57,643 bases of DNA from JOPF133 sp052144935. Lineage in GTDB: Bacteria; Acidobacteriota; Terriglobia; Bryobacterales; Bryobacteraceae. A program made the position numbers and the translations under genes. This document shows, piece after piece, positions 8,815 through 18,203 of the stretch. The notes under the pieces are model-generated. The model was given only the letters and a program-made list of their open reading frames with translations. It did not search any database and was not told the origin of the DNA. The stretch lies in the NCBI GenBank assembly GCA_052144935.1, contig JBKQPR010000084.1:1-57643 (forward strand), given 5' to 3'. Positions within the stretch are counted from its first letter, which is position 1; the number at the start of each line of letters is the position of its first letter.

Positions 8815-9973
8815 GAGCCCAGGGGGGTGGCACTGAGCGCGGATCTGTAACGCACGCCGAATCGGTACGAGGCCTACCCGAGCCGGTAGAGTCCCGACAA
8901 AAGCGACGAAGACATCGATAACGATGTGGGGCGCACCCCTGGTCCGCGCACAGGCGTTAAAACGGACCCGGCCGGACTGCGAGGTGGCGCTTCAAAGGGG
9001 AGGGCGTCATTGGCCGGGCTGAGCCGGAAGCGTTACAGAGACCGAATCGAGCTTTCTTCCGGAACGAACCCATTCGGGACATCGATGTCCCGATTTTTAG
9101 GGGCCTCTGTTGAAAACAGGAGAGTTAACCGAGGGTGCACGGGACATGATGTCCCGAGTGCGCTTTCCTCGGAGCAAATTCGCTTTCGCGAGGGCCTCCT
9201 GAAGCCATATTGTAGCCGGCGGGCAGGCGGAGGGCGTCGGGGGAGTAAGCGGCATTGATAGGTAAGTAGTTGGAGCGATTCGAGTTGCAAGCTTGAAAAA
9301 AGTTATCGAACTTTGCGAACGGGTTAGGGAGGGTGTCCAGTTCGCTAAGGTGGCCGGTTTTTCCGAGGGCGGCGCCGGGTTGGGACTTACGGCCGGCGCG
9401 GGTCGGTCGGCGGCGTGGGCAGTGTTTGCCAAGCGAGCCGATTTGTCGGCGCTGCGGGCTTGCCAAGACGGCGTGACGGGCTTTGGAAGACTTGGTGCGC
9501 ATCGTCGCATGTGGGGAGTGGTCCGAGGCCGAATCGGTGAAGCCAGTGTGTTTGTGGTTCCCGATCTGCGATGACCAGATGGCGTTGGCGGTTTTGACAG
9601 TTCGGCGATTTGGGCGTTTCCCGCCAATATGGATGAGGTGGCGTTGCCTAAAGGGTCCTTTGTGCAATGTTGCAGAAAGGTTAAGTTTTGAGACAGGCAT
9701 TTCTGGCTCCCTTCCCGTCCCCGCGCCCGATGAAAAGGGGGGCGAACGAGCGCCGAAATCGCTTTTTTTGCCCTAGTTTCCAATAAGCGCGTATAGCCAA
9801 GGATTACCCTCAGCAGTGCCGTGGTAAGCTGATGCTGGACCGGGGTCGTCACGGGTCACGCACGGCCGCAGCGTTGGGCGCGGGAAGGTTGGACGTCCGA
9901 CGCTGAGCAAAATGGAGTGTGCGAGTTGACGACTGTAACATAACATCGCCATTGCGGCGTATGGGAGCAGGAC
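8815..9973. other. Long stretch without a convincing gene
   Basis: Several open frames overlap on both strands. The longest on the minus strand are 9097-9852 and 9125-9700; they lack signal peptides, recognisable domains and good ribosome sites. The frame at 9125-9700 has fairly GC-rich third positions, so a small lineage-specific gene is possible but unsupported. Two related palindromes lie inside at 9075-9092 and 9140-9156. Confidence 0.4.
9075..9156. repeat. Pair of near-identical palindromes (GGGACAT-ATGTCCC)
   Basis: A perfect 18-bp palindrome, CGGGACATCGATGTCCCG, lies at 9075-9092 and is followed by ATTTTT. A 17-bp version, CGGGACATGATGTCCCG, lies at 9140-9156. The arms are identical and the centres differ. 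The first could work as a rho-independent terminator on the plus strand. As a pair they also look like operator half-sites for a dimeric regulator. Confidence 0.6.
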
Positions 9974-10978
9974 ATGGGATCTCTTCTCGCTTCGTTCGGT
10001 CGCCTAGCCCTTCTCGTTTCTGCAGCGTGGTCAATGGTGGCGTTTGCCCAGCCGGCCTGCAGCGTTGCGTCAGAGGCGAAACTAGACACGATTACCGGCC
10101 GGTTCTCATTTGGTCGGTCCACGCTGGCGCTGACGCTTCCCCACGTACTGTACCGATCCGATCCGTCGGTCGTATATATGCAAGTGTCGGGCGGCGACTT
10201 TCCCAAGGAATTACTTCTCGACTCCAACGGGGAAAAGGCGCGTATCCAGGATGGCGCTGAGTTGCATTTATTCCCAAAAGGGAAGACACCACTTACATTC
10301 TCCGAACGACTTACATTCTCCATTAGCGACACAGGCGGCAAGAGCCTATGCGAATGGGTGACCAACGTGAGAACGTCAAGGGTCGATCCACCTCCCATTC
10401 CAGAGGGGTTCGGCCCCCAGTCTGATCTTTCATACCAGACGAGGAGACCTCGTTGGACTATCACGACGCAGGGGTTCCGCAATGCGGGCGATCCAATCCT
10501 GCTGAAGGTGGGCGGAAACCTCGCGCGAGAGACGGGGGAGTTTTCGATTGACGGCCTTCCGGCGACAGTGCTGGCGCGGAATGCATGTCAAGTGATTTTG
10601 GAGGACCCGCATCCGGCGGCGGGTGTGCGGGTTATCGAGTCACGGGGCTATTCGGTTGCCATCCCGGTTATTGTTCTTGAAATGAAATTACTTAGTTCGA
10701 CCTTCCGCGGACCCACAAGCATCGAATTCAACCTACTCGGCCGGGATCGGATTGACCTGCCTGCGCTCTCGGACCGCAGTCTGACCTTGACCAACCTCGA
10801 TCCTAGTCGGCTACAAATCTTGTGCGCTAAGCCTTGGCATGGTTTAGACTCCACCTTCATCCGCCTGCATGGTAACGACGAAAGGCTAACAGCGTCCTGC
10901 CGGGTCAAGCTCCTCAAACCGGGGCCCGTCAGCATTGATGCTAGGCTAATGGAAGCGGAAACGCAGTGGCTACATTGA
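9974..10978 (+). CDS. Secreted protein of unknown function, beta-rich
   Basis: A 334-residue protein with a clear signal peptide (LALLVSAAWSMVAFAQP, cleavage near residue 27). The mature part contains Ig/IPT-like segments such as FRNAGDPILLKVGGN and EFSIDGLPATVLARNACQVILEDP, and four or five cysteines that could form disulfides. I cannot name a family. The start is supported by GGGAGCAGG six to fourteen bases upstream. It stands alone between two gene-poor stretches and its neighbours give no hint of function. Confidence 0.7.
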   Translation: MGSLLASFGRLALLVSAAWSMVAFAQPACSVASEAKLDTITGRFSFGRSTLALTLPHVLYRSDPSVVYMQVSGGDFPKELLLDSNGEKARIQDGAELHLFPKGKTPLTFSERLTFSISDTGGKSLCEWVTNVRTSRVDPPPIPEGFGPQSDLSYQTRRPRWTITTQGFRNAGDPILLKVGGNLARETGEFSIDGLPATVLARNACQVILEDPHPAAGVRVIESRGYSVAIPVIVLEMKLLSSTFRGPTSIEFNLLGRDRIDLPALSDRSLTLTNLDPSRLQILCAKPWHGLDSTFIRLHGNDERLTASCRVKLLKPGPVSIDARLMEAETQWLH

Positions 10979-11519
10979 TCCGTGGCCTAAACTAAGTGGG
11001 GTCTGGGCATCTCGCGAACTTGCAACCGCGTCGCCGCCATCACAAAGGGGGCGCATCGCCTTCCACCCACATCCCGAAATAGCAAGTTGGAGCGGCCTAT
11101 TCTGCAGCGGGGCAAAAAAGTGGCGATACCGGAAGCTGCCCCCCCAAACTGGCGCTCTCAAAAAGGGTAAGTTCTGCATCGTCGGCGCCTGGCCCGTAAA
11201 CAAAGGGTTTGGAATGTGGCAAATGTCTAGTGCAAAATGGAACGCTCAAAGCGGCTCGCCGCAGGCCTGGTGCTGGCTTCGGCGCTGTTGCAAAGCTCTG
11301 TCGCAAAAGTCGGGAGGTCTTTTCGGCATCTTGCCCTAACCGTTCTGGTTCCGCGAAACCACTTAGTGACGGCCCGGAACACCGGCCCGGCAGCGAGGAG
11401 TGCCCCTTTGATTCAGCCAGAGCAGTGCGGCTCGCTATTTGAATGCCTATGCCTGGTCCGCCCGGGATCGCTGAAGGCATCAGGGGTGGAGTAAAATTAA
11501 CGTCATCGAAGGGAACCAT
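10979..11519. other. Intergenic, no gene seen
   Basis: Only short overlapping frames on both strands. One at 11237-11494 begins with a signal-like stretch (RLAAGLVLASALLQSS) but then becomes compositionally random, so I do not call it. The promoter of the following PLP-enzyme gene must lie here, but no clear -35/-10 pair stands out. Confidence 0.4.
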
Positions 11520-13091
11520 ATGCCCCAGCCTTCCAACCGATCGAGAGCCGGCCTCAGCCGGCGGAGACTGTTTCAGACCGGCGGAGCGATTGCGGCCGGG
11601 CTTGCGGCTGGTCCACCGGCGGGCATCTCCGCTCCAAATCCGGCCGCTCCGAATTCCGAGGTGTACACGCGGATCGGGGTTCGGCCGTTCATCAACTGCA
11701 CCGCGACGCTGACGATCAACGGCGGCTCGCTGACGTTCCCGGAGGTGATCGAGGCGATGGAGCAGGCCGCGCACTTCCATGTGGATCTCGACGAGTTGAT
11801 GGAACGGGTGAGCGCTCGCCTCGCGGAATTGTTGCGCGTGGACTGGGCCATTGTGACGGCCGGCGCGGCGGCCGCTCTGACTCACGCCACGGCGGCCTGC
11901 CTGGTTGGGACGGACCCGGAGAAGATTCAGCGGCTGCCGAACCTGGAAGGATTGAAGGACGAGGTCGTAATTCCGCGCGAATCGCGCAATGTGTACGATC
12001 ACGCGGTCCGCACTCTGGGGGTCAAGATCGTCGAGGTGAGCAACCGCGAAGAGCTGCAGCGCGCCATCGGGCCGCACACGGCCATGATCGAGGTGCTCGG
12101 CAATCATTTTGGGAAAGCGGATTTCGACCTGAAAGATGTCGCGCCAATCGCGCGGGAGCGTGGTATTCCCATCCTGGTGGACGCCGCGGCGGACTATCTC
12201 ATCGTGCCGAATCCTTATATCGCGCTGGGCGCCGATCTGGTCGCCTATAGCGGCGGAAAGATTATCCGCGGGCCGCAGGGCGCGGGACTGCTGGTCGGCC
12301 GCAAAGACCTGGTACGAGCCGCCTGGGCGAACAGCGCTCCGCATCACGCATTCGGGCGGGCGCTAAAAGTTACCAAGGAGGAGATCGCCGGGATGCTGGC
12401 CGCTGTCGAGGTCTGGCACGGCGGGCGGGACATCGAGGCGGATTTCCGGGAGTGGAAGCGCTGGTACGCTCAGATTGCGGCGCGCATCACGAAGGTTCAG
12501 GGCGTCAGCACGGCAGAGATTCCACCCGTGCGCGGCGGCCCGTTTCCGACCCTGCGCGTATCGTGGGACATGCAGAAAATCGCCATCACGGCCGGAGAAG
12601 TGGGGCGTAAACTGCTGGAGGGCGAACCGAGAATCATGACCCAAGCGGCAGGCGAAGGCAATTCGTTTCTCATCCGGCCTGTGGCGATGAAACCCGGCGA
12701 TTACCAGATTGTTGCCGAGCGGCTGTTCCAGGTCCTCTCGTCGGCTCCCGCGGCAAAGCAGCCGAAGCCGCTCGAACCGCCGTCGGCGAACATCGCCGGC
12801 GTGTGGGATGTGGACATCGAATATGAAGTCGGCGCGGCGCGTCACAAACTGTTTCTGACTGTCAATGGAAACCAAGTCAGCGGGACGCATCGAGGCTGGG
12901 CGTATGAGGGGGACTTGAACGGCCGGATCGTTGGAAACCAGGTGAAGTTGCGAAGCAGCCTGCCCGCCGACGGCAACGTGCTGACCTACACGTTTGTGGG
13001 TTCGGTGTCCGGTCCAGGTATGGCAGGAGACGTGCAGGTCGGTGAGTATGGCCGCGCCCGCTGGCGCGCGACCCGGCACACTACGGCCTGA
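11520..13091 (+). CDS. Tat-exported SelA/DgaE-like PLP enzyme with C-terminal beta domain
   Basis: A 523-residue protein. Residues 1-35 form a twin-arginine signal (GLSRRRLFQTGGAIAAGLAAG). Residues ~50-410 are a fold-type-I PLP enzyme of the SelA-related group that includes D-glucosaminate-6-phosphate ammonia-lyase: INCTATLTINGG, TAGAAAALTHATAAC, ILVDAAADY, and the cofactor lysine K247 in YSGGKIIRGPQGAGLLVGRK. Residues ~423-523 are an extra beta-rich domain (GVWDVDIEYEVGAARHKLFL), which the sister gene at 15861 lacks. It lies convergent to exported amidohydrolases, the combination seen in EF_0837/EF_0838-type operons. The likely reaction is ammonia elimination from an amino acid or amino-sugar acid; the periplasmic location is inferred from the signal. 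Confidence 0.87.
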   Translation: MPQPSNRSRAGLSRRRLFQTGGAIAAGLAAGPPAGISAPNPAAPNSEVYTRIGVRPFINCTATLTINGGSLTFPEVIEAMEQAAHFHVDLDELMERVSARLAELLRVDWAIVTAGAAAALTHATAACLVGTDPEKIQRLPNLEGLKDEVVIPRESRNVYDHAVRTLGVKIVEVSNREELQRAIGPHTAMIEVLGNHFGKADFDLKDVAPIARERGIPILVDAAADYLIVPNPYIALGADLVAYSGGKIIRGPQGAGLLVGRKDLVRAAWANSAPHHAFGRALKVTKEEIAGMLAAVEVWHGGRDIEADFREWKRWYAQIAARITKVQGVSTAEIPPVRGGPFPTLRVSWDMQKIAITAGEVGRKLLEGEPRIMTQAAGEGNSFLIRPVAMKPGDYQIVAERLFQVLSSAPAAKQPKPLEPPSANIAGVWDVDIEYEVGAARHKLFLTVNGNQVSGTHRGWAYEGDLNGRIVGNQVKLRSSLPADGNVLTYTFVGSVSGPGMAGDVQVGEYGRARWRATRHTTA

Positions 13092-13242
13092 GACTCGACC
13101 GGGCCAGCGCGATCGCGCACAACCCCGTGCCGTGGCTGTGGCCGTGGCTTACCGAAAGCATCACAGGGGCAAGCCGGCCCTGGAGAAGTGGAGAAATGCC
13201 TCCGGCGCTCCCGATGGCGCCGGTCGCAGTTCCCGTCTAAAC

Positions 13243-14568
13243 TCAGTTTTGCTTCGCACTCTGCCGTCTGACCGGAGCCGGAGTGATCGCGTCCCACCGC
13301 GCGTCGCCGCTTTGCCGATAGTCGCGCGGCAGCGTGGTCCAATCCGGGCGCGTGATGCCGTTCAGATCCCAGACGACTCTTCCATCGCGCAGGGTCAGCT
13401 CGCAGGTGAGCCTCTGGTTGCCTTTGAGCCGTGCTCCGTACATATCGGTATAGCCGAAGTCGCCGCGCTCCAGGCGCAATACAGTGACATCGGCGACCGA
13501 GCCGGGCGAAGGATTGCCGAGGTCCTCGCGGTGAATCTCGCGAGCCGGATGCCAGGTTGACTCCGCCACCACATCCTGAATCGTCAGACCCATGGCCAGA
13601 AATTTGCTCATCAGGTTGGCCATATCCTTCATGCCGCTGTTCATGCTGCCGGTGTGCAGATCCGTGGAGATGGAATCGGGCAGGAATCCCTGCTGGATTG
13701 CCGGCACGGCGATCCGCCAGGCGAAGCTACCTCCGCCGTGACCGACATCGAAAATGACCCCGCGCTTGCGCGCATCGAACATCGCCGGGTTGACGTGCCC
13801 CGATGCGTCCTGCTCGTCTCTCAATCCCGAATAGCAGTGCGTGTAGATGTCGCCGGGACGCAATTTCTTGGTGACCAACTCGCTCATCGGCCGCTCTTTG
13901 CGATTCTCGCCGAAATCCACCATCACGGGGATATTGGCGATGGTGCCGGCTTCGACAGCCTGCTCGACCGGCGTCCACTCCGGACCCGCATAATGCGCCG
14001 TCTTGACGCCGATGATCAGGCCTTTGTACTTCAGCGCCATTTCGGCCGTCGGCTTGGCCTGCATGTCGGTCAGGTCGTTTTCATACTTCGCCCCGCGCAT
14101 GCCGTGGCCGACGATATTGATGAACGCGAGGACCCGCGTCTTGGCGCGATCGATGACCCGCTGTTTGAAGTCCTCGAAGTTTCGCCAGCCGGCGCAACCG
14201 GCGTCGGCGACCGTGGTCACGCCCGCCCGGAAAGTGTATCCATCCGGATACAAGCTGTTGTCTCCGGCGTAGGAACGCGGCTCGCCCGTGCCAGCGTAAA
14301 CATGCACGTGAATATCGATCAGCCCGGGCGTGACGTAAAGCCCGCCGACGTTGACCACCTTAAAAGCCTGCGCCGGATCGATGCGCGCAGCCACCAGCGC
14401 GACTTTGCCGTCGTGAATCGCGACGTCGCGCACGGCGTCGATATTATTCTTCGCGTCGATCAGGTGGCCGCCCTGGAGCAGCAAGTCGTATGGTTGCGTC
14501 TGTGCGAGTGCCAAGCTCCCGCCTAAGAGAATCAGAGTTGCCCGCAAGGGCCAATTTATCGCTTCCAT
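13243..14568 (-). CDS. Exported COG3964-type amidohydrolase/deacetylase
   Basis: About 441 residues, with a Sec signal (LRATLILLGGSLALAQ) when started at the ATG at 14568. The active site is intact: HVH in IDIHVHVYAG, Lys in IGVKTAHYAG, His in YTHCYSGLRD, His in DVGHGGGS, and Asp in STDLHTGS. It starts inside the 3' end of the upstream paralogue (13-base overlap), so the two are translationally coupled. Compared with the gene at 7549 it has a longer C-terminal tail ending in basic residues. The likely role is hydrolysis of an N- or O-acyl group in the periplasm before the PLP enzyme acts. Confidence 0.88.
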   Translation of the reverse strand: MEAINWPLRATLILLGGSLALAQTQPYDLLLQGGHLIDAKNNIDAVRDVAIHDGKVALVAARIDPAQAFKVVNVGGLYVTPGLIDIHVHVYAGTGEPRSYAGDNSLYPDGYTFRAGVTTVADAGCAGWRNFEDFKQRVIDRAKTRVLAFINIVGHGMRGAKYENDLTDMQAKPTAEMALKYKGLIIGVKTAHYAGPEWTPVEQAVEAGTIANIPVMVDFGENRKERPMSELVTKKLRPGDIYTHCYSGLRDEQDASGHVNPAMFDARKRGVIFDVGHGGGSFAWRIAVPAIQQGFLPDSISTDLHTGSMNSGMKDMANLMSKFLAMGLTIQDVVAESTWHPAREIHREDLGNPSPGSVADVTVLRLERGDFGYTDMYGARLKGNQRLTCELTLRDGRVVWDLNGITRPDWTTLPRDYRQSGDARWDAITPAPVRRQSAKQN

Positions 14569-15824
14569 GATTCCTTCTGATAGGGAAATGTTTTCCAATC
14601 CTGGCTCGCGCGGCCGTTCAAATCCCACATTACCTTTCCCGCGCGTAGCGTCATTTCGCACACGATCGACTGGTTGCCGGACTTCCTCGCGCCGGCCGAA
14701 TCCACAAAACCGAAATTTCCGCGGTCGACGCGCAGCACGGCGATATCCGCTTCGGCGCCCGGATCGAGATTGCCCAAAAGAGGCCTCTTGATCTCTTTCG
14801 CCGGACTCCAGGTCGACATGCGGATTACTTCCTGAAGCGTCGACCCAAGGCTCATGAGCTTCGCCATGATGTTGGTCATGTCCTTCATGCCGGCATTCAT
14901 GCTATTGATGTGCAGATCGGTGGAAATCGAATCGGGGTAAAAATGTTCGGCATACGCCGGAACCGCCACGTACCAATAAAAGCTTCCGGCGCCGTGTCCG
15001 ATGTCGAAAACGATCCCGCGCTTCCGGCCGGCCTCCATGGCCGGATTGAGTTTGCCGCTTTCCAGCAACTCCTCCCGGTGGCCCGAAAAACAGTGCGTAT
15101 AGATGTCGCCGGGCCGCAGCTTGTCGAGGAACAATGCGTTGATATTGCGTGTGGCGTTCACTCGTCCGAAGTCCACCATCACGGGTAAGCCGGTCAGCTC
15201 TCCGGCCTTCACGGCTCCATCCACCGATTCCCAGGCCGGTCCGGCGTAGTGAGCGGTCTTGAATCCCACGACGATGTCCGGATTGGCCTTGGCCGTCTTA
15301 GCCGCGGCCTGTGCGTCCATTTCGGCGGGATCGTCTTCCTTGCCGGTGCCCATTCCCGCCCCGACGATGTTGAGAAAGGCCAGGATGCGGGTCTTCGAGT
15401 GCTCGATGATGCGGCTGCGGAAGTCCGGGAACGTGCGCCACCCGGAGGAGCCGGCGTCGACCATCGTAGTTACGCCGCTGCGGAACGAATGGGCGTCGGC
15501 TTGGGCCGCCTCGCCGCCCGCCTCCTTCCACAGATAAACGTGAACATGGATGTCGACCAGGCCCGGTGTCACGTACAATCCGGTCGCGTCGACGGTCTGC
15601 TTGGCCTCGCTCGGATCGATGCCGGCGGCGACTCTGGCGATCTTTCCACCGGAGATGCCGACGTCCATGACGCGGTCGATTCCATTCTTGGGATCGATCA
15701 CATGGCCGCCCTTAAGCAGCAGGTCGTAGCTGGGCTGCGCGTGCAAGGCGCATGCCAGGACCAGCAAGGCCGTCGATAAACACCAGTGAACGCGTTGAGC
15801 AGCCACGTGTTCCCCCCGCGTCAT
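14556..15824 (-). CDS. Exported COG3964-type amidohydrolase/deacetylase
   Basis: About 422 residues from the ATG at 15824, which gives a signal peptide (CLSTALLVLACALHAQ). The frame extends upstream to 16100, but that part overlaps the divergent PLP-enzyme gene and is not credible. Metal ligands are intact: VDIHVHVYLW, VGFKTAHYAG, YTHCFSGHRE, DIGHGAGS, STDLHINS. It is the first gene of a leftward pair and lies 36 bases from the divergent start of the Tat-exported PLP enzyme, so both directions probably share a regulatory region. This back-to-back arrangement is the strongest evidence that the two enzyme types work together. Confidence 0.88.
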   Translation of the reverse strand: MTRGEHVAAQRVHWCLSTALLVLACALHAQPSYDLLLKGGHVIDPKNGIDRVMDVGISGGKIARVAAGIDPSEAKQTVDATGLYVTPGLVDIHVHVYLWKEAGGEAAQADAHSFRSGVTTMVDAGSSGWRTFPDFRSRIIEHSKTRILAFLNIVGAGMGTGKEDDPAEMDAQAAAKTAKANPDIVVGFKTAHYAGPAWESVDGAVKAGELTGLPVMVDFGRVNATRNINALFLDKLRPGDIYTHCFSGHREELLESGKLNPAMEAGRKRGIVFDIGHGAGSFYWYVAVPAYAEHFYPDSISTDLHINSMNAGMKDMTNIMAKLMSLGSTLQEVIRMSTWSPAKEIKRPLLGNLDPGAEADIAVLRVDRGNFGFVDSAGARKSGNQSIVCEMTLRAGKVMWDLNGRASQDWKTFPYQKESWKR

Positions 15825-15860
15825 TGTATTAGCATATAGAGATCGGCGCAAGGAGGCATT

Positions 15861-17120
15861 ATGCACGAGGATCGCACGCGACGCGGTTTTTTGGGATGGG
15901 CCAATTCGGCGCTGGCCGGCCTGAGTCTTGCCGGCCGGAGGCTCGAGGCGGCGGATACGCGCCACGCACCCGAGGGCGAGGACTATTACGACAAGCTCGG
16001 CGTCACCAAGATCATCAATGCGGCGGGCACATACACCGCACTCACCGCCTCCACGATGCCGCCATCGGTGCAGGCGGCGGTCGCGCGGGCGGCCAAACAT
16101 CCGGTCCGCTTACATGAGTTGCAGACGGCCGCCGGAGAGTATCTCGCGCGCCAGCTCAAATGCGAAGCGGCGATGGTGACGGCGGGCGCTGCCTCCGCGC
16201 TCACCTTGGGTACGGCGGCAGCGATGACCCTGGGCAACCGGGCCGCGATTCGCAACATCCCGACGGAGCTTTCCGGGCTGAAGAACGAAGTCATCGCGCA
16301 GAAGGGGCATCGCTACGAATACGATCACGCGATCCGCAACTGCGGCGCGCGGTTCGTCGAAGTCGTTACACTGGCCGATTACGAGGCCGCATTTACCGAC
16401 CGGACCGTCATGACGAATTTCTTCAACGCGGCCGAGCAGGGCGAGATCAGCCGCGAGGATTGGGTGCGCGTGGCGCATCGCCATGGTGTGCCATGCTTGA
16501 ATGACGCCGCCGCGGACGTGCCGCCGATTTCGAACCTGTGGAACTACACGCAGATGGGTTTCGACATGGTGGCCTTTTCCGGCGGCAAAGGCATGCGCGG
16601 GCCGCAAAATGCCGGTTTATTGCTGGGCCGAAAGGATCTCATAACGGCCGCCGCGCAGAACAACAGTCCCAATTCCGATGCGGTGGGACGGGGCATGAAG
16701 GTCTCGAAAGAGCAGATCGTAGGGATGGTGGCCGCGGTGGATTGGTTTCTGAGCCAGTCCGATGCCGCGATGGAAACCGAATTTCGCCGCCGTGCCGATC
16801 GCATTGCGGCGCAGCTCAAAAGCATCCCGACGCTTGAGCCGCGGGTGGTGATCCCGAACGTCGCCGCCAATGCGGTGCCGCACCTGCTGCTGCGTTACGA
16901 CCCGCAACGCGTCAAGATCGGGCCTGGGGAAGTCATGGCCGAACTGCGGAAGGGAACTCCCAGCATCGAACTGAATCCCATGACGGGCAAGAAGAGCGGA
17001 GCGGGCCTGCCGTGCGATGAAAACACCATCGTCGTGGGCGTGTGGATGCTTGAGCAGGGCGAAGACCTGATCGTCGCGCGCCGGCTCAAAGAAGTGCTGG
17101 GAAAGGCCGCTGGCGCCTAA
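15861..17120 (+). CDS. Tat-exported SelA/DgaE-like PLP enzyme
   Basis: A 419-residue protein with a twin-arginine signal (RTRRGFLGWANSALAGLSLAG). The catalytic domain starts near residue 40: KLGVTKIINAAGTYT, TAGAASALTLGTAAAM, CLNDAAADV, with the cofactor lysine K243 in FSGGKGMRGPQNAGLLLGRK. This is the size and motif order of SelA-related ammonia-lyases; serine in front of GGK and PQ after it are family marks. A Tat signal would let the enzyme load PLP in the cytoplasm and leave folded. Divergent from two coupled amidohydrolases, it is the probable next step after deacylation. Confidence 0.88.
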   Translation: MHEDRTRRGFLGWANSALAGLSLAGRRLEAADTRHAPEGEDYYDKLGVTKIINAAGTYTALTASTMPPSVQAAVARAAKHPVRLHELQTAAGEYLARQLKCEAAMVTAGAASALTLGTAAAMTLGNRAAIRNIPTELSGLKNEVIAQKGHRYEYDHAIRNCGARFVEVVTLADYEAAFTDRTVMTNFFNAAEQGEISREDWVRVAHRHGVPCLNDAAADVPPISNLWNYTQMGFDMVAFSGGKGMRGPQNAGLLLGRKDLITAAAQNNSPNSDAVGRGMKVSKEQIVGMVAAVDWFLSQSDAAMETEFRRRADRIAAQLKSIPTLEPRVVIPNVAANAVPHLLLRYDPQRVKIGPGEVMAELRKGTPSIELNPMTGKKSGAGLPCDENTIVVGVWMLEQGEDLIVARRLKEVLGKAAGA

Positions 17121-17147
17121 ACACGGCGACGTAATTGTCTGCGCTAG

Positions 17148-17214
17148 AACCGCTCTCTTACGTTCGCGGCTCCGCACGGCGCCGGCTCAGAGCCGCGAAC
17201 GCAAAGGAGCGGTT
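17148..17214. repeat. Interrupted inverted repeat / long hairpin
   Basis: The outer arms AACCGCTC and GAGCGGTT and the inner arms CGTTCGCGGCTC and GAGCCGCGAACG pair around a short GC-rich loop, with a 5-base mismatch bulge on each side. It follows the stop codon of the PLP-enzyme gene and precedes the PIG-L gene, so it may act as a terminator or processing hairpin, or be a dispersed palindrome. Confidence 0.65.
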
Positions 17215-17261
17215 GCGCAATTATTTATGACGTTCTGTTTAGAGGCGGGAGGTTACTGAGA

Positions 17262-18203
17262 ATGGACAGGCGCGATTTTTTCGGCAAGGCCGTCGCCGCG
17301 AGTCTGGCCGGCGTGTCTCCGCTCGCCGCGCAGATGAACGTGGCCGGGCCGCCGGGCGTCACCATCGAACGGGCTGCCGAGGGAACGCCGCACAAAGGCA
17401 AGGTGCTCGCGCTGGTGACGCCCCACCTGGACGACGGACCCATTTTCGCCTTCGGCACGATCGCCAAGCTGCTTCGCGAAGGTTACACCGGACACCTGAT
17501 CCGCACCAGCAACGACGAGAAGGACTCCTACGATCTGAGCACCGGCGAGACGGTTCTGGCAAACGAGCGCGACGCGCGCGCGTTGGCCGCGGCCACGGGT
17601 CTGAAGAGCGTGTTCGATCTGGGCTACCGGAACCATCGCATGGACGATATCAGCCGGATCGAGTTGCGCGCGCGCCTGATCTTTCTGTTCCGGCTGCTGA
17701 AAGTGGACACGGTTTTCAGCTACGATCCCTGGGACCATTACGAGGAAAACCCGGATCATTTCGTCACCGCGCAGTCGGTCGAAGCCGCGTGCTGGATGGC
17801 CGGCGGTGGAAAGGATTTCCCGGAGCATTTCGAGGCGGGCCTGAAGCCGCACGGCGTCCGCGACAAATATTATTTCGCGCGTGGTCCGCAACAACTGGTG
17901 AACCGGGTGGTGGATATCGGCCCGACGCTCGACGCCAAACGCTCCGCCATCCATGCGTGCCGGACCATGGTGACGAACATGCTGAGGGGTGTCAATGCGT
18001 CGCTCGCGGCCAGAAAATTGAAGGTACCCGAGTTTTCGGGCGGAGATGACGCGGCGATCGACGGATACATCAAGGCGGTATTCGAACGTCGCGATGCGGA
18101 AGTGGGCCGGAAGCACGGTCTCGCCTACGCCGAAGAGTTTCACTACATCGCGCCGGATCCGGCGATCGAGGAGTACATTTCAGGGCACGCGGTGCCGCTT
18201 TGA
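17262..18203 (+). CDS. Tat-exported PIG-L (LmbE-like) deacetylase
   Basis: A 313-residue protein. Residues 1-25 carry a twin-arginine signal (MDRRDFFGKAVAASLAG). The PIG-L fold follows, with the zinc-site motif PHLDDGP (family PHxDD) near residue 54, RTSNDEKDS, and ENPDHF supplying the third ligand near residue 165. PIG-L enzymes are zinc-dependent N-deacetylases of GlcNAc-type sugars. Placed after the amidohydrolase and PLP-enzyme genes, it fits a route that removes acetyl groups from an amino sugar or its acid. Confidence 0.87.
   Translation: MDRRDFFGKAVAASLAGVSPLAAQMNVAGPPGVTIERAAEGTPHKGKVLALVTPHLDDGPIFAFGTIAKLLREGYTGHLIRTSNDEKDSYDLSTGETVLANERDARALAAATGLKSVFDLGYRNHRMDDISRIELRARLIFLFRLLKVDTVFSYDPWDHYEENPDHFVTAQSVEAACWMAGGGKDFPEHFEAGLKPHGVRDKYYFARGPQQLVNRVVDIGPTLDAKRSAIHACRTMVTNMLRGVNASLAARKLKVPEFSGGDDAAIDGYIKAVFERRDAEVGRKHGLAYAEEFHYIAPDPAIEEYISGHAVPL

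Noticed and set aside
15825..16100. Upstream extension of the amidohydrolase at 14556
   Set aside because: It would overlap the divergent PLP-enzyme gene; the ATG at 15824 gives a proper signal peptide.
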